A stretch of DNA of 64,000 bases from positions 1 through 64,000 of the forward strand of contig CAYFZO010000001.1 in the NCBI GenBank assembly GCA_964347615.1. The letters are read 5' to 3'. The position numbers and the translations under genes were made by a program. Source of the stretch: CAYFZO01 sp964347615 (GTDB lineage Bacteria > Pseudomonadota > Gammaproteobacteria > Poriferisulfidales > Oxydemutatoraceae). Every line of letters begins with the position of its first letter. Positions within the stretch are counted from its first letter, which is position 1. The notes under the pieces were generated by a model. The model saw only the letters and a list, made by a program, of their open reading frames with translations. It made no database searches and had not been told where the DNA came from. Below are positions 25,557 to 33,648 of the stretch, one piece after another.

Positions 25557-26294
25557 TCAAATCGCCTGCTCGGCGTCTTTGGTGAACTTGAGCAGACGCC
25601 AGCGGTTCGCCGCGACGGTCACCTCCACCTCGCCGCGGGTCAGGGCCAGCAACGACGGCAGTTCAAGCGGGTACAGCGACGCCGATACGACCGGGCGGTA
25701 CCTTAGGTAGCGTACCCGCCAGCCGCCCTGTTCAAGCTCGTCGAGACGCCCGTCTTGGTTGAGACGCAACGAGTCCACCCGTGCGTCGGGCGCGGGCAGG
25801 CCCGCGACCCAGTAGCGCAGGCTCGACACCGGCACCTCGACGCCGAGCGCTTCGGCGGCGAGCGCCTCGAAGGTCGGGGCACGGTAGCGACGCCCTTTGC
25901 TGTCCACCGCTCTGGCGCCGTCGGGGCGACTCTGCAGCCGCATCACCGGCCTCCCGCCCGGCCCGAGCAGGTCCAGGCTGTCGCCGACGGCGTCGTGCAA
26001 CCAGTTCAGTCCGACTTGCCACAAGCGGTCGGCGCGGCGGATGCTGACCTTGCCTTGAATCCGCCACGACGACACCGCCTCGACCCGAACCCGGTGCAAG
26101 GCCCAGCGCTGCGCGTCGTTGGGCGCGGCTTGGCTTTCGGCGGGCTGCGGCAAACCGGCACAGCCGCTCAAGACCAACCCCGCAACGACGACGAAGCCCG
26201 CAACCACGGGGGCAATCGGAACGACGCCCAAGCCGGCGGTCGACCCGGGCACCGTCACAACGAGGCGACGTGCAGCGACGGAATCAAGCGGCAT
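25557..26294 (-). CDS. lolB: Outer-membrane lipoprotein LolB
   Basis: 245 residues with a long N-region, a hydrophobic stretch and the lipobox LSGC (Cys45). SSWRIQGKVSIRRADRLWQVGLNW is the LolB core beta strand region. Receives lipoproteins from LolA and inserts them in the outer membrane. Context lolB - ispE - prs is diagnostic. The N-region of about 30 residues is unusually long, so a downstream start is possible. Confidence 0.85.
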   Translation of the reverse strand: MPLDSVAARRLVVTVPGSTAGLGVVPIAPVVAGFVVVAGLVLSGCAGLPQPAESQAAPNDAQRWALHRVRVEAVSSWRIQGKVSIRRADRLWQVGLNWLHDAVGDSLDLLGPGGRPVMRLQSRPDGARAVDSKGRRYRAPTFEALAAEALGVEVPVSSLRYWVAGLPAPDARVDSLRLNQDGRLDELEQGGWRVRYLRYRPVVSASLYPLELPSLLALTRGEVEVTVAANRWRLLKFTKDAEQAI

Positions 26295-26378
26295 GGGGCG
26301 TCACAAGACAGAGTCGGGGCGACGTCGGGGCAAAGCTGAGCAAAGCTGGGCAATGGCGCGTAATCCGGCGACACACCT

Positions 26379-28139
26379 TCAACGGCGAACGCAGCCGTCG
26401 CGCAGGCTTTGCAGGTAGTCGTTGTCGGGAAAGTGCGTCAGCCCTTCTTCGAGCGACCTGACAGCCTCGACGACGCGACGTTGCGCGCACAGGATCTCGA
26501 CGAGATGCCCGAACACCTCGGGGTGACGCATCGCGGCCATCGCCCGGCGGACGTACCTCTCGGCGACTTCGACGTTGTGCAGACGGAATTCGATCCACCC
26601 CATGCTGTCGAGAATCGCGGGGTTGTCGGGGGACAGCATCAGCGCACGCTCGATGTAACGCTTGGCTTCGTCAAGGCGAACGTTGTAATCGGCAAGGGTG
26701 AAACCGAACGCGTTCAGCACGTCGGCGTTGTCGGGCTCGGTCTTCAGGATCTGCGTGAAGTCGGCTTCGGCTCGTGCGAGCAGACCGAGTTCGGAGGCGG
26801 CGAGACCGCGCGCGTAGAGCAAGCTGGTCAGCTCGCCGTGCTCGTCCATCGCCCGGGTGTACAGCGCGATGGCTTCCCGGTAACGCCCGGCGTCGCCGAG
26901 GACACTCCCCTGCACCAGATAAAACTCGACGCGTTCCTCCTCGTCCTCGGCGAGAACGCGGACGGCTTCGAGGTGTTCCAGTGACTTCTTCAGATCGCCC
27001 GCCTTGCGGTACACCTCGGCGATCGAAATCTGGGCTTTCTTGAAAAACTCGCCGCGCGGCACCGCTCGGTAAATAGCCAGCGCGACTTCCAACTTACCTT
27101 GCGCCTCGGCGACGCGCCCCTTGTAGTAGACGGCCTCGACCTGCCGCTTGGGAAAGGCCTGGAGGTCCTCGAAGAAAGCCGAGGCCGACTCCAGGTCGCC
27201 CTGGCGCAGCGACAGGATGCCGAGTGCCTGAATCACGTCGGGATTGTGGGGGTGGCGGGCGTGGATGAGCCGAAACTCCCTGAGGGCTTCTTCGGGGCGG
27301 TCGTTGTCGAGCAGCAGCTTCGCGTAGTTGGTCCTGACGTTGGCGTTGTCGGGGGCGATCTCGACCGCCGCCGCGGCTTCGGCCAGTCCTTCCTCGACCC
27401 GCCCGCTCGAAATCAGCGCCCAACCCTGCAACAGGCGGGCGTTCGCAAACCCGGGATCGAGCGCGACCGCTTTCTTCGCCGCCTCGATGACCTTGTCGTA
27501 AGCGCCGGTGTCGAGCAGAAACACCGCATAGACGTACTGCGCCCTCGGGTTGTCGCTGAACCGCTCGGCCATCTCCTCCATCCGCTCCGCCGCCTCCAGC
27601 GGCATCTCGGCGACCAGGGTCGCGCCGAGCGTGGTGAAGACGCGGTCCTGGTTGACGCCTTCGCGCCCGACCAAGTCCTCCAGGGTGAGCATCGCGTCCT
27701 CGAAACGTCTGGCCATCACGTAAGTGACCGCGAGCATCTGCTTGAGCTCGACGTTGTCGGGATCCCGCGCGCGCCAGCGTTCGGCCAAACCGATCGCGGC
27801 GGCGTAGTCCTTGTCGTGAAGCGCGAGCTTGAAAGCGCTCTTCAGTACCTCCAAGTCGTCGCTGCGACGCACCGCTTCGCGGTAATACCCGGCCGCGGCG
27901 GGGTAATCGGCGCGGCGCAACGCGAACTCGCCGGCGAGGAGGTAGTAGATGAGATCGGCGCGGGCGCGCGCCTGCGCGCTCGGCGAGACCACCGAGCCTT
28001 CGTGGAGCAAGGCGAGGCGCGAGGAATACGTGCAGGCCGATAAAACGACCGCGGGCGCAATCAAGGACCACGCGACGACGCCGCGCCAATCGCCGCGTCG
28101 TCCGCCGGTTGAAAACCGTTTTGTTGACCGAACAACCAT
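26379..28139 (-). CDS. Tetratricopeptide-repeat lipoprotein
   Basis: 586 residues. An N-terminal segment (WSLIAPAVVLSACTYSS) fits a signal peptide with lipobox LSAC near residue 36. The rest is a run of TPR helices (AAGYYREAVRRSDDLE..., IALYTRAMDEHGELTSLLY, FTQILKTEPDNADVLNAFG and others). Orthologues sit between lolB and hemA in many gammaproteobacteria; the role is unsettled but an outer-membrane scaffold is likely. Divergent from hemA over 125 bases. Confidence 0.85.
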   Translation of the reverse strand: MVVRSTKRFSTGGRRGDWRGVVAWSLIAPAVVLSACTYSSRLALLHEGSVVSPSAQARARADLIYYLLAGEFALRRADYPAAAGYYREAVRRSDDLEVLKSAFKLALHDKDYAAAIGLAERWRARDPDNVELKQMLAVTYVMARRFEDAMLTLEDLVGREGVNQDRVFTTLGATLVAEMPLEAAERMEEMAERFSDNPRAQYVYAVFLLDTGAYDKVIEAAKKAVALDPGFANARLLQGWALISSGRVEEGLAEAAAAVEIAPDNANVRTNYAKLLLDNDRPEEALREFRLIHARHPHNPDVIQALGILSLRQGDLESASAFFEDLQAFPKRQVEAVYYKGRVAEAQGKLEVALAIYRAVPRGEFFKKAQISIAEVYRKAGDLKKSLEHLEAVRVLAEDEEERVEFYLVQGSVLGDAGRYREAIALYTRAMDEHGELTSLLYARGLAASELGLLARAEADFTQILKTEPDNADVLNAFGFTLADYNVRLDEAKRYIERALMLSPDNPAILDSMGWIEFRLHNVEVAERYVRRAMAAMRHPEVFGHLVEILCAQRRVVEAVRSLEEGLTHFPDNDYLQSLRDGCVRR

Positions 28140-28264
28140 CCTCGCCGCGCCGTTCTGCTAGACTATTCCGCGTAATCTCTTAAGTGAATGAAGCTCGTCG
28201 TCGCCCGTATGCGCAATCTTATCACGGCTGAACGGGCGAACCCGCAACCCATGCCCTCCCAACC

Positions 28265-29752
28265 ATGTCGCTGATTGTCTTCGGATTCAACCACAACAGC
28301 GCGCCGATGGAAGTGCTGGGAAAGGTCATCATCCCCGAGAGCCGCCTGCCCGAAGCGCTGGGTGACTTCAAGGCGACGGTCGGTGCGGACGAGGCGGCGA
28401 TCGTGTCCACCTGCAACCGCTGCGAGATTTACGGCGTGCTCAAGGACGGCGAAGACGAGACCGCCCTCGCCGACTGGCTGTACGCCTACCGCGACGTCGC
28501 CGGGGAGACCGTCGAAAGCGCCTGCTTCACCTACCGGGACAAGGCGGCGGCGCACCACCTGATGCGGGTCGCGAGCAGCGTGGATTCGATGATCGTCGGC
28601 GAGCCGCAAATTCTCGGACAGGTCAAGGCCGCTTACCGCGCCTCATGCGACGCCGGACTTGCCGGCCCCACGCTTTCGCGCCTGTTCGAAAGGGCGATCG
28701 AGATCGCGAAGAAAGTACGCCAAGAGACCACGCTCGGCAAACACCCGGTGTCTTACGCCTCGGCGGCGATAAAGATCTGCAAGCGGCTGTTCGAGGACTT
28801 GCCGAGCAAACGCATCCTGCTGCTCGGCACCGGCGGGATGATCGAGTTGACCGCGCGCCATTTCAAGAGCCACGGCGCCGGGCAAATCGCCGTCGCCGGG
28901 CGCTCGGGCGACAAGGCGCAGGCGCTCGCCGCCGAACTCGGGGGCGAGTCGTTCCGCCTCGACCGGATGGGCGAAACCCTGCACCTGCACGACGTCGTGG
29001 TCAGCTGCACCGCGAGTGCGGCGCCGATCCTGCACCGGGCTGAGGTCGCCGCCGCGTTGAAGAAGCGCAAGCACAAGCCGGTCTGCATGATCGACATGGC
29101 GCTGCCGCGCGACGTTGACCCGGCGGTCGGGGAGCTGCCCGACGTCTACCTCTACACGCTCGCCGACTTGGCGCGAGCCGTTGACGACAACAAGCAGGCA
29201 CGGCTTGCGGCGGCGGCCCAAGCCGAGACCGCAATCCAACTTCAGGCCGACGAGTACGTCGAGTGGACGGACTCGCGCAAGGCCGCCGACGTCATCGCCG
29301 AGCTGCTGTCCGAAGCCGACGGCGTCCGCGCCGACGCGCTGAAAAAGTCGCTGAAGATGCTGCACGCGGGCAAGCCTCCCGAGGAAGCGCTGGCCCAGCT
29401 GTCAACCACGCTGACCGCCGAATGGACGGACTCGCGCAAGGCCGCCGACGTCATCGCCGAGCTGCTGTCCGAAGCCGNNNNNNNNNNNNNNNNNNNNNNN
29501 NNNNNNNNNNNNNNNNNNNNNNNNNNNNNNNNNNNNNNNNNNNNNNNNNNNNNNNNNNNNNNNNNNNNNNNNNNNNNCGCGGGCAAGCCTCCCGAGGAAG
29601 CGCTGGCCCAGCTGTCAACCACGCTGACCGCCAAGCTGATGCACCCGGCACTCGAGACGCTCAAGCGCGCCGCCGAGCGCGGACAGATCGATCTGATCTC
29701 GGCGATCAGGTCGCAGCTTCGCACCGGCAGGAAATCGCAGGGGGCGAAATGA
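28265..29752 (+). CDS. hemA: Glutamyl-tRNA reductase, with internal duplication and assembly gap
   Basis: Reduces glutamyl-tRNA to glutamate-1-semialdehyde, first step of tetrapyrrole synthesis. Catalytic Cys50 in STCNRCEIY, MIVGEPQILGQVK, the NADPH-binding LLGTGGMIELTARHF and the C-terminal dimerisation helix are present. The C-terminal domain carries a 53-residue unit starting EWTDSRKAADVIAELLSEA and ending EEALAQLSTTLTA; the unit begins again at 29423 and is interrupted by 100 N. The frame stays open across the gap, so a real in-frame tandem duplication or an unresolved assembly loop are both possible. The stop overlaps the prfA start (ATGA). Confidence 0.9.
   Translation: MSLIVFGFNHNSAPMEVLGKVIIPESRLPEALGDFKATVGADEAAIVSTCNRCEIYGVLKDGEDETALADWLYAYRDVAGETVESACFTYRDKAAAHHLMRVASSVDSMIVGEPQILGQVKAAYRASCDAGLAGPTLSRLFERAIEIAKKVRQETTLGKHPVSYASAAIKICKRLFEDLPSKRILLLGTGGMIELTARHFKSHGAGQIAVAGRSGDKAQALAAELGGESFRLDRMGETLHLHDVVVSCTASAAPILHRAEVAAALKKRKHKPVCMIDMALPRDVDPAVGELPDVYLYTLADLARAVDDNKQARLAAAAQAETAIQLQADEYVEWTDSRKAADVIAELLSEADGVRADALKKSLKMLHAGKPPEEALAQLSTTLTAEWTDSRKAADVIAELLSEAXXXXXXXXXXXXXXXXXXXXXXXXXXXXXXXXXXAGKPPEEALAQLSTTLTAKLMHPALETLKRAAERGQIDLISAIRSQLRTGRKSQGAK
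29264..29632. repeat. 159-nt tandem duplication in hemA around a gap
   Basis: Two 55-bp blocks occur twice: 29264-29318 equals 29423-29477, and 29365-29419 equals 29578-29632. The first pair ends at the N run and the second begins right after it. The unit is 159 bases (53 codons), keeping frame. Confidence 0.9.
29478..29577. other. Assembly gap of 100 N in hemA
   Basis: If the second unit equals the first, 46 bases are missing here. 100 is a placeholder length. Confidence 0.99.
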
Positions 29753-30831
29753 ACCCTTCGCTGGTCGGGAAGCTCGACGCAATGGCGGCGCGCCACGCCG
29801 AACTCACCGCACTGCTGAGCGACCCCGACGTCATCGGCGACCAAGCCCGGTACCGGGAACTGAGCCGCGAGCACGCACGGCTCGACAAGGTGGTCGCGCA
29901 CTACCGCGAATACGGCGATTGCCGCCGGCATCTTTCTCAGGCCGCCGAGATGCTCGACGACCGCGACGTCGAGGTCAAAGCCCTGGCGCAACAGGAAAGC
30001 GAAACGCTCAGGCAACGGCTCGAAGCGATCGAACTCGAGATCCGCCGATGCCTGCTGCCGCAGGACCCGCACGACCACAGCAACATCTTCCTTGAGATCA
30101 GGGCAGGCACCGGCGGCGACGAAGCGGCGATCTTCGCCGGCGACCTGTTCCGGATGTACAGCCGCTACGCCGAAGCCAAAGACTGGCGCGTCGAGGTCAT
30201 CAACTCGAACGAAGGCGAGCACGGCGGCTTCAAGGAAATCATTTCGCGCGTCATCGGGCAGGGCGCGTACTCGCGCCTGAAGTTCGAGTCCGGCGTCCAC
30301 CGCGTGCAGCGCGTCCCGGAGACCGAGTCCCAGGGGCGGGTCCACACGTCGGCGGCGACCGTGGCGGTGTTGCCCGAAGCCGACGAGATAGACCATATCG
30401 AAATCAATTCCGCCGAACTGCGCACAGACACTTTCCGCGCCTCGGGCGCCGGCGGACAGCACGTCAACAAGACCGACTCGGCGGTGCGCATCACGCACCT
30501 GCCGACCGGGCTGGTCGCCGAATGCCAGGACGAACGTTCTCAACACCGCAACAAGGCGCGGGCGATCGCGCTGCTGCAAGCCAAGCTGCTGGATTTGGAA
30601 CAGCGCAAACGCGACGAGGAACAAGCCCGGACCCGCAAGACCATGATCGGCTCCGGCGACCGTTCCCAACGCATCCGCACCTACAACTTCCCGCAGAACC
30701 GGATCACCGACCACCGCGTCAACCTGACGCTGCACCAGCTGCCGGAAATCATGACCGGCGTGCTCGATCCGTTGGTCGACCCACTGACCCAAGAGCACCA
30801 GGCCCAAGCGATGGTCGAGCTCGATGAGTAA
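29749..30831 (+). CDS. prfA: Peptide chain release factor 1
   Basis: 360 residues. The catalytic GGQ is at 235-237 in GAGGQHVNKTDSAVRI and the stop-codon reading tripeptide region is VPETESQGR (PET at 190-192, a PxT-type motif). Ends translation at UAA and UAG. The ATG overlaps the hemA stop, and the 3' end overlaps prmC by eight bases, giving the standard hemA-prfA-prmC operon. Confidence 0.95.
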   Translation: MNPSLVGKLDAMAARHAELTALLSDPDVIGDQARYRELSREHARLDKVVAHYREYGDCRRHLSQAAEMLDDRDVEVKALAQQESETLRQRLEAIELEIRRCLLPQDPHDHSNIFLEIRAGTGGDEAAIFAGDLFRMYSRYAEAKDWRVEVINSNEGEHGGFKEIISRVIGQGAYSRLKFESGVHRVQRVPETESQGRVHTSAATVAVLPEADEIDHIEINSAELRTDTFRASGAGGQHVNKTDSAVRITHLPTGLVAECQDERSQHRNKARAIALLQAKLLDLEQRKRDEEQARTRKTMIGSGDRSQRIRTYNFPQNRITDHRVNLTLHQLPEIMTGVLDPLVDPLTQEHQAQAMVELDE

Positions 30832-31726
30832 CGTTGTCATCGCCGCGGCCACGGTCGGCGAGGCGCGCGCGGCGCTGCGTCAACGCCTCGGTCGAGGGCT
30901 TCACGTAGGCACGGGCGTAGGCACGGGCGTAGACACGGGCGCAGGCACGGACGCAGGAGACGACGAAGGCGACTACCTGCTGTGCCACGTCTTGGGTTGC
31001 GGGCGCGCCGACCTCTACGCCCACCCGGAAACAACGCTCGCGCCGCGGCGGCGCCGGCGCCTGGAATCGCTGCTGACGAAGCGCTTGGACGGCGTACCTC
31101 TGGCTTACCTGACCGGCGTGCGCGAGTTCTTCTCGCTTGAATTCGAGGTCTCGCCCGAGGTCATGATTCCGCGGCCCGAGACCGAAACCCTGGTTGAAAC
31201 CGCACTGACGCTGACACCCGAACACGCCCGCGTCCTCGACCTCGGCACCGGCTGCGGCGCGGTGGCGGTCGCCGTCGCGGTTGCGCGGGCGGACGCGACG
31301 GTCACTGCCTGCGACAACCACCGGGACGCGCTGGCGGTTGCCGAACGCAACGCCGCGCGACACGGCGTCTCGGTTTCGTTCGTCGCCAGCGACTGGTTCG
31401 AGAAACTGCCCGCCGGACGTTTCGACGTCGTTGTCTCGAACCCGCCGTACGTCGGCGCAGGCGACCCCGAGCTCGACCCTGCGGTTGCGGCGCACGAGCC
31501 AGCCGCCGCGATGTTCGCCGAAGAGGGCGGCTTGGCGTGCCTGCGCCGCATCATCGCCGACGCCCCCGGGCGGCTCGCCGCGGGCGGCGTACTGGCGCTT
31601 GAGCACGGCCACACTCAGGCCGACGCCGTCGCCGAACTGATGAAAGCGGCGAGGTTCGACCGGGTGCGCTGCGTCCACGACGCCGCGGGCCGACCCAGAG
31701 TGACTCTGGGTGGTGTCCCTGGTTAA
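30824..31726 (+). CDS. prmC: Release factor glutamine methyltransferase
   Basis: 300 residues. Methylates the GGQ glutamine of RF1 and RF2. SAM-binding DLGTGCGAVAVAVA and catalytic SNPPYVG are clear, with IPRPETETLVE before them. Residues ~28-46 are a VGTGVGTGVDTGAGTDAG run encoded by repeats of about 12 bases, an in-frame expansion of the N-terminal helical domain. Coupled to prfA. Confidence 0.94.
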   Translation: MSNVVIAAATVGEARAALRQRLGRGLHVGTGVGTGVDTGAGTDAGDDEGDYLLCHVLGCGRADLYAHPETTLAPRRRRRLESLLTKRLDGVPLAYLTGVREFFSLEFEVSPEVMIPRPETETLVETALTLTPEHARVLDLGTGCGAVAVAVAVARADATVTACDNHRDALAVAERNAARHGVSVSFVASDWFEKLPAGRFDVVVSNPPYVGAGDPELDPAVAAHEPAAAMFAEEGGLACLRRIIADAPGRLAAGGVLALEHGHTQADAVAELMKAARFDRVRCVHDAAGRPRVTLGGVPG

Positions 31727-32132
31727 TGTCCCTAGATAGCGTCCCTGGGTAATGTCCCCGGAACCCCCGCTAAGCCACGGCGGAAGACCGACTCACCGCC
31801 GCGCACGAACGCAAACGCCGCAACGGGCGACTAGAGCCTACGGCGCTGCCTGATCGTGATCGTGGCGTTGGCGCTGACGTTCTGAGGGCATTGGGCACTC
31901 GCCGGGAATACCGCGGGAGACACCTCAACGGCGGCGAAGCAGCGGCGCCAAATTGACCGCCCAAACCTGATACCGCTACCGTCTGTCCCCATCGGTTCCC
32001 TCCTCCGTTCGACCGGAGCTTTATAATCCCGCCGAACCCTATCTGAAATCGCGCGGGGGAAAGTCTCCCTCGCCCCAAACAATAAAATTCCGTCATGGCA
32101 AAAAAAGAACGAGTAAAGGAACAGATACAACC
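31727..32132. other. Intergenic region with degenerate short repeats and a possible promoter
   Basis: Directly after prmC there are four imperfect copies of a ~13-base unit resembling TGTCCCTGGGTAA (about 31705-31760). No gene is supported in the middle. TATAAT at 32022-32027, after a CTCCG/CGGAG hairpin, may be the -10 box for the ATPase gene. Confidence 0.45.
32022..32027 (+). promoter_or_regulatory. Possible -10 box for the ATPase gene
   Basis: Perfect TATAAT about 105 bases before the start codon, followed by a C-rich stretch (cccgcc). The -35 is not evident. Confidence 0.3.
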
Positions 32133-33374
32133 ATGTTAACCCAACTCAAACTCTCCAACTTCAAGATTTTCGACGACAGCGTCACCGTACGCTTCAGACC
32201 GATTACCATCTTGATAGGCAAAAATAACGCGGGGAAGTCGTCCGTTATTGATTTCCTCTCGATATTGCGACGGTCCCTCAGCATGGAGAGCAAGTCTTTA
32301 TTAGACGTTGAAGATCTTCACCGTTTTAAAAACAGGAAAACCGACAAAATCTCTCTGGAGTTTTCATTGAAAACAAAAGAAGACTGTAGTCCCGGAAATG
32401 CTTTAGCGGGATACTTAGACCAGTCCTCATTACATTCAGAAATAAACCATCAGATCAGTGCAAGTGTTCGCTACAGCCGGAAACCTGGTTTCCGAGGAAA
32501 AAGTGAAATGAGGACGTTAATCGAAGGCGAAGATATCCTTTCACTTTCCATGCCGGTTACGGATAACGACCGTTTTTTGGATTTTGGAAAAGCCCGGCAG
32601 AAACAAGTTAACGAATCTAAAAATGACGGCAGCAGAATCATAGCTGAGGATTATTGTCTTCGATCCCTAGCACAACAAATTAGAGCGGTATATCACGTCT
32701 CCGCGGCTAGAGAACATATTCCTGATACCGTCAATTTGCGACAAGCGATAGGTACGGATTACGTAGGAAAAGCCGGAGAAAACACGCTTCCCCTTTTACA
32801 CAAAATTTTCCGGTCGAAACGGTATGAGTTTATGCTTCCTCACTTAAAAAACGTACTGGGCATCAGTGAAATTGGGTTCGATGAAAAAGGTTCTTTAGCG
32901 CAATGTATAGCGACGAACAAGAAAACCGGAGCCGAAGTCAACGTATCCGATTTCGGCTTCGGGGTAAGTCAATGTCTGCCAATTTTCGTTCAGGGAGTAT
33001 TGATGAACCGATATAACACCCTGATGGTTGAACGACCGGAAGCGCAGGTTCATCCGACCGCACAACTGGAGCTTGGAAGTTTTTTCGCCGATCTATGGAC
33101 GGAGAGAAAAATCTGCTCAATTATTGAGACCCATAGTGGCAACGTTATTCTGAAGTTGCGCCGTTTGATTGCAAGAGGTGATTATCCTCTTAATCCAGAC
33201 GACGTTTCCATTGTTCTTTTTGACGTTAAAAACGGCAAAGCAGTGATTGAGAACCTTGACGTTGATGAGGATGGGGGGTTGCCTGGACTACCAGCGATCT
33301 TTTTCGGAGCTCATATTTCAGAAGCTTTGGAAATGGGTGCAGAAAAATACAAAAGGCAAGCTCGTGCCGCATAA
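32133..33374 (+). CDS. AAA ATPase of the DUF3696/OLD-like group, likely defence-associated
   Basis: 413 residues. ABC-type head domain: Walker A GKNNAGKSS at 29-37, the DFGFGVSQCLP signature-like block at 273-283, Walker B-like LMVERPEAQVHP at 297-308 and the IETHS switch at 331-335. This order is that of RecF/OLD-like ATPases with DUF3696 ends. Such ATPases often act with a separate nuclease in phage-defence or toxin systems; that role is inference. G+C is much lower than in prmC and gatB, so it was acquired. Its stop overlaps the start of the PIN-like stub, so a two-gene unit existed. Confidence 0.75.
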   Translation: MLTQLKLSNFKIFDDSVTVRFRPITILIGKNNAGKSSVIDFLSILRRSLSMESKSLLDVEDLHRFKNRKTDKISLEFSLKTKEDCSPGNALAGYLDQSSLHSEINHQISASVRYSRKPGFRGKSEMRTLIEGEDILSLSMPVTDNDRFLDFGKARQKQVNESKNDGSRIIAEDYCLRSLAQQIRAVYHVSAAREHIPDTVNLRQAIGTDYVGKAGENTLPLLHKIFRSKRYEFMLPHLKNVLGISEIGFDEKGSLAQCIATNKKTGAEVNVSDFGFGVSQCLPIFVQGVLMNRYNTLMVERPEAQVHPTAQLELGSFFADLWTERKICSIIETHSGNVILKLRRLIARGDYPLNPDDVSIVLFDVKNGKAVIENLDVDEDGGLPGLPAIFFGAHISEALEMGAEKYKRQARAA

Positions 33375-33483
33375 AAACAATCTTGTCCACGGCATTGTAA
33401 TAGATACGAATGTGTTTATGTCTCTCTTTGATCCAGGTGAAATCGAAGGAGCAATCACTCGTGTGTATGAAGAAACCCACTGA
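33364..33483 (+). pseudogene. Truncated PIN-like partner of the ATPase
   Basis: A GTG overlaps the end of the ATPase gene and opens a 39-codon frame. GIVIDTNVFMSLFDPGEIE matches the first strand and helix of PIN-domain nucleases, where the Asp of VIDTNV is the first catalytic acid. The frame then stops, and no continuation is found in any frame before gatB. Read as the 5' end of a lost nuclease gene. Confidence 0.5.
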
Positions 33484-33499
33484 CGGCTGAAAACAGCCG
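33484..33499 (+). terminator. Stem-loop after the ATPase/PIN unit
   Basis: CGGCTG-AAAA-CAGCCG is a perfect 6-bp stem with a 4-base loop, starting at the PIN stub stop; a second small hairpin (GTGGT/ACCAC) follows. No T tract, so termination is uncertain. Paired hairpins could also be a transposon end. Confidence 0.35.
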
Positions 33500-33648
33500 G
33501 TGGTCTAACCACGGTTCTTAAGCCGCAACTCCATGACGTTCAAGCGGATGCCACGGCGGCATGGCCTGTTTCGCCGTCTGAATCACCACGCCGTGGCACC
33601 AGTGCCGATATTCCAGCGCCGGTGTCCATGCACTCCGATCCAGTCCCC

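Noticed and set aside
29264..29477. A second hemA gene or gene fusion at the gap
   Set aside because: Only one 53-codon unit is repeated and the frame is continuous; this is an internal duplication or assembly loop.
33500..33648. Possible TnpB/IS200 end or ncRNA between the PIN stub and gatB
   Set aside because: Minus-strand frames end in short peptides (for example LERHGVAA before a stop) and two small hairpins are present, but nothing firm enough to call an element.
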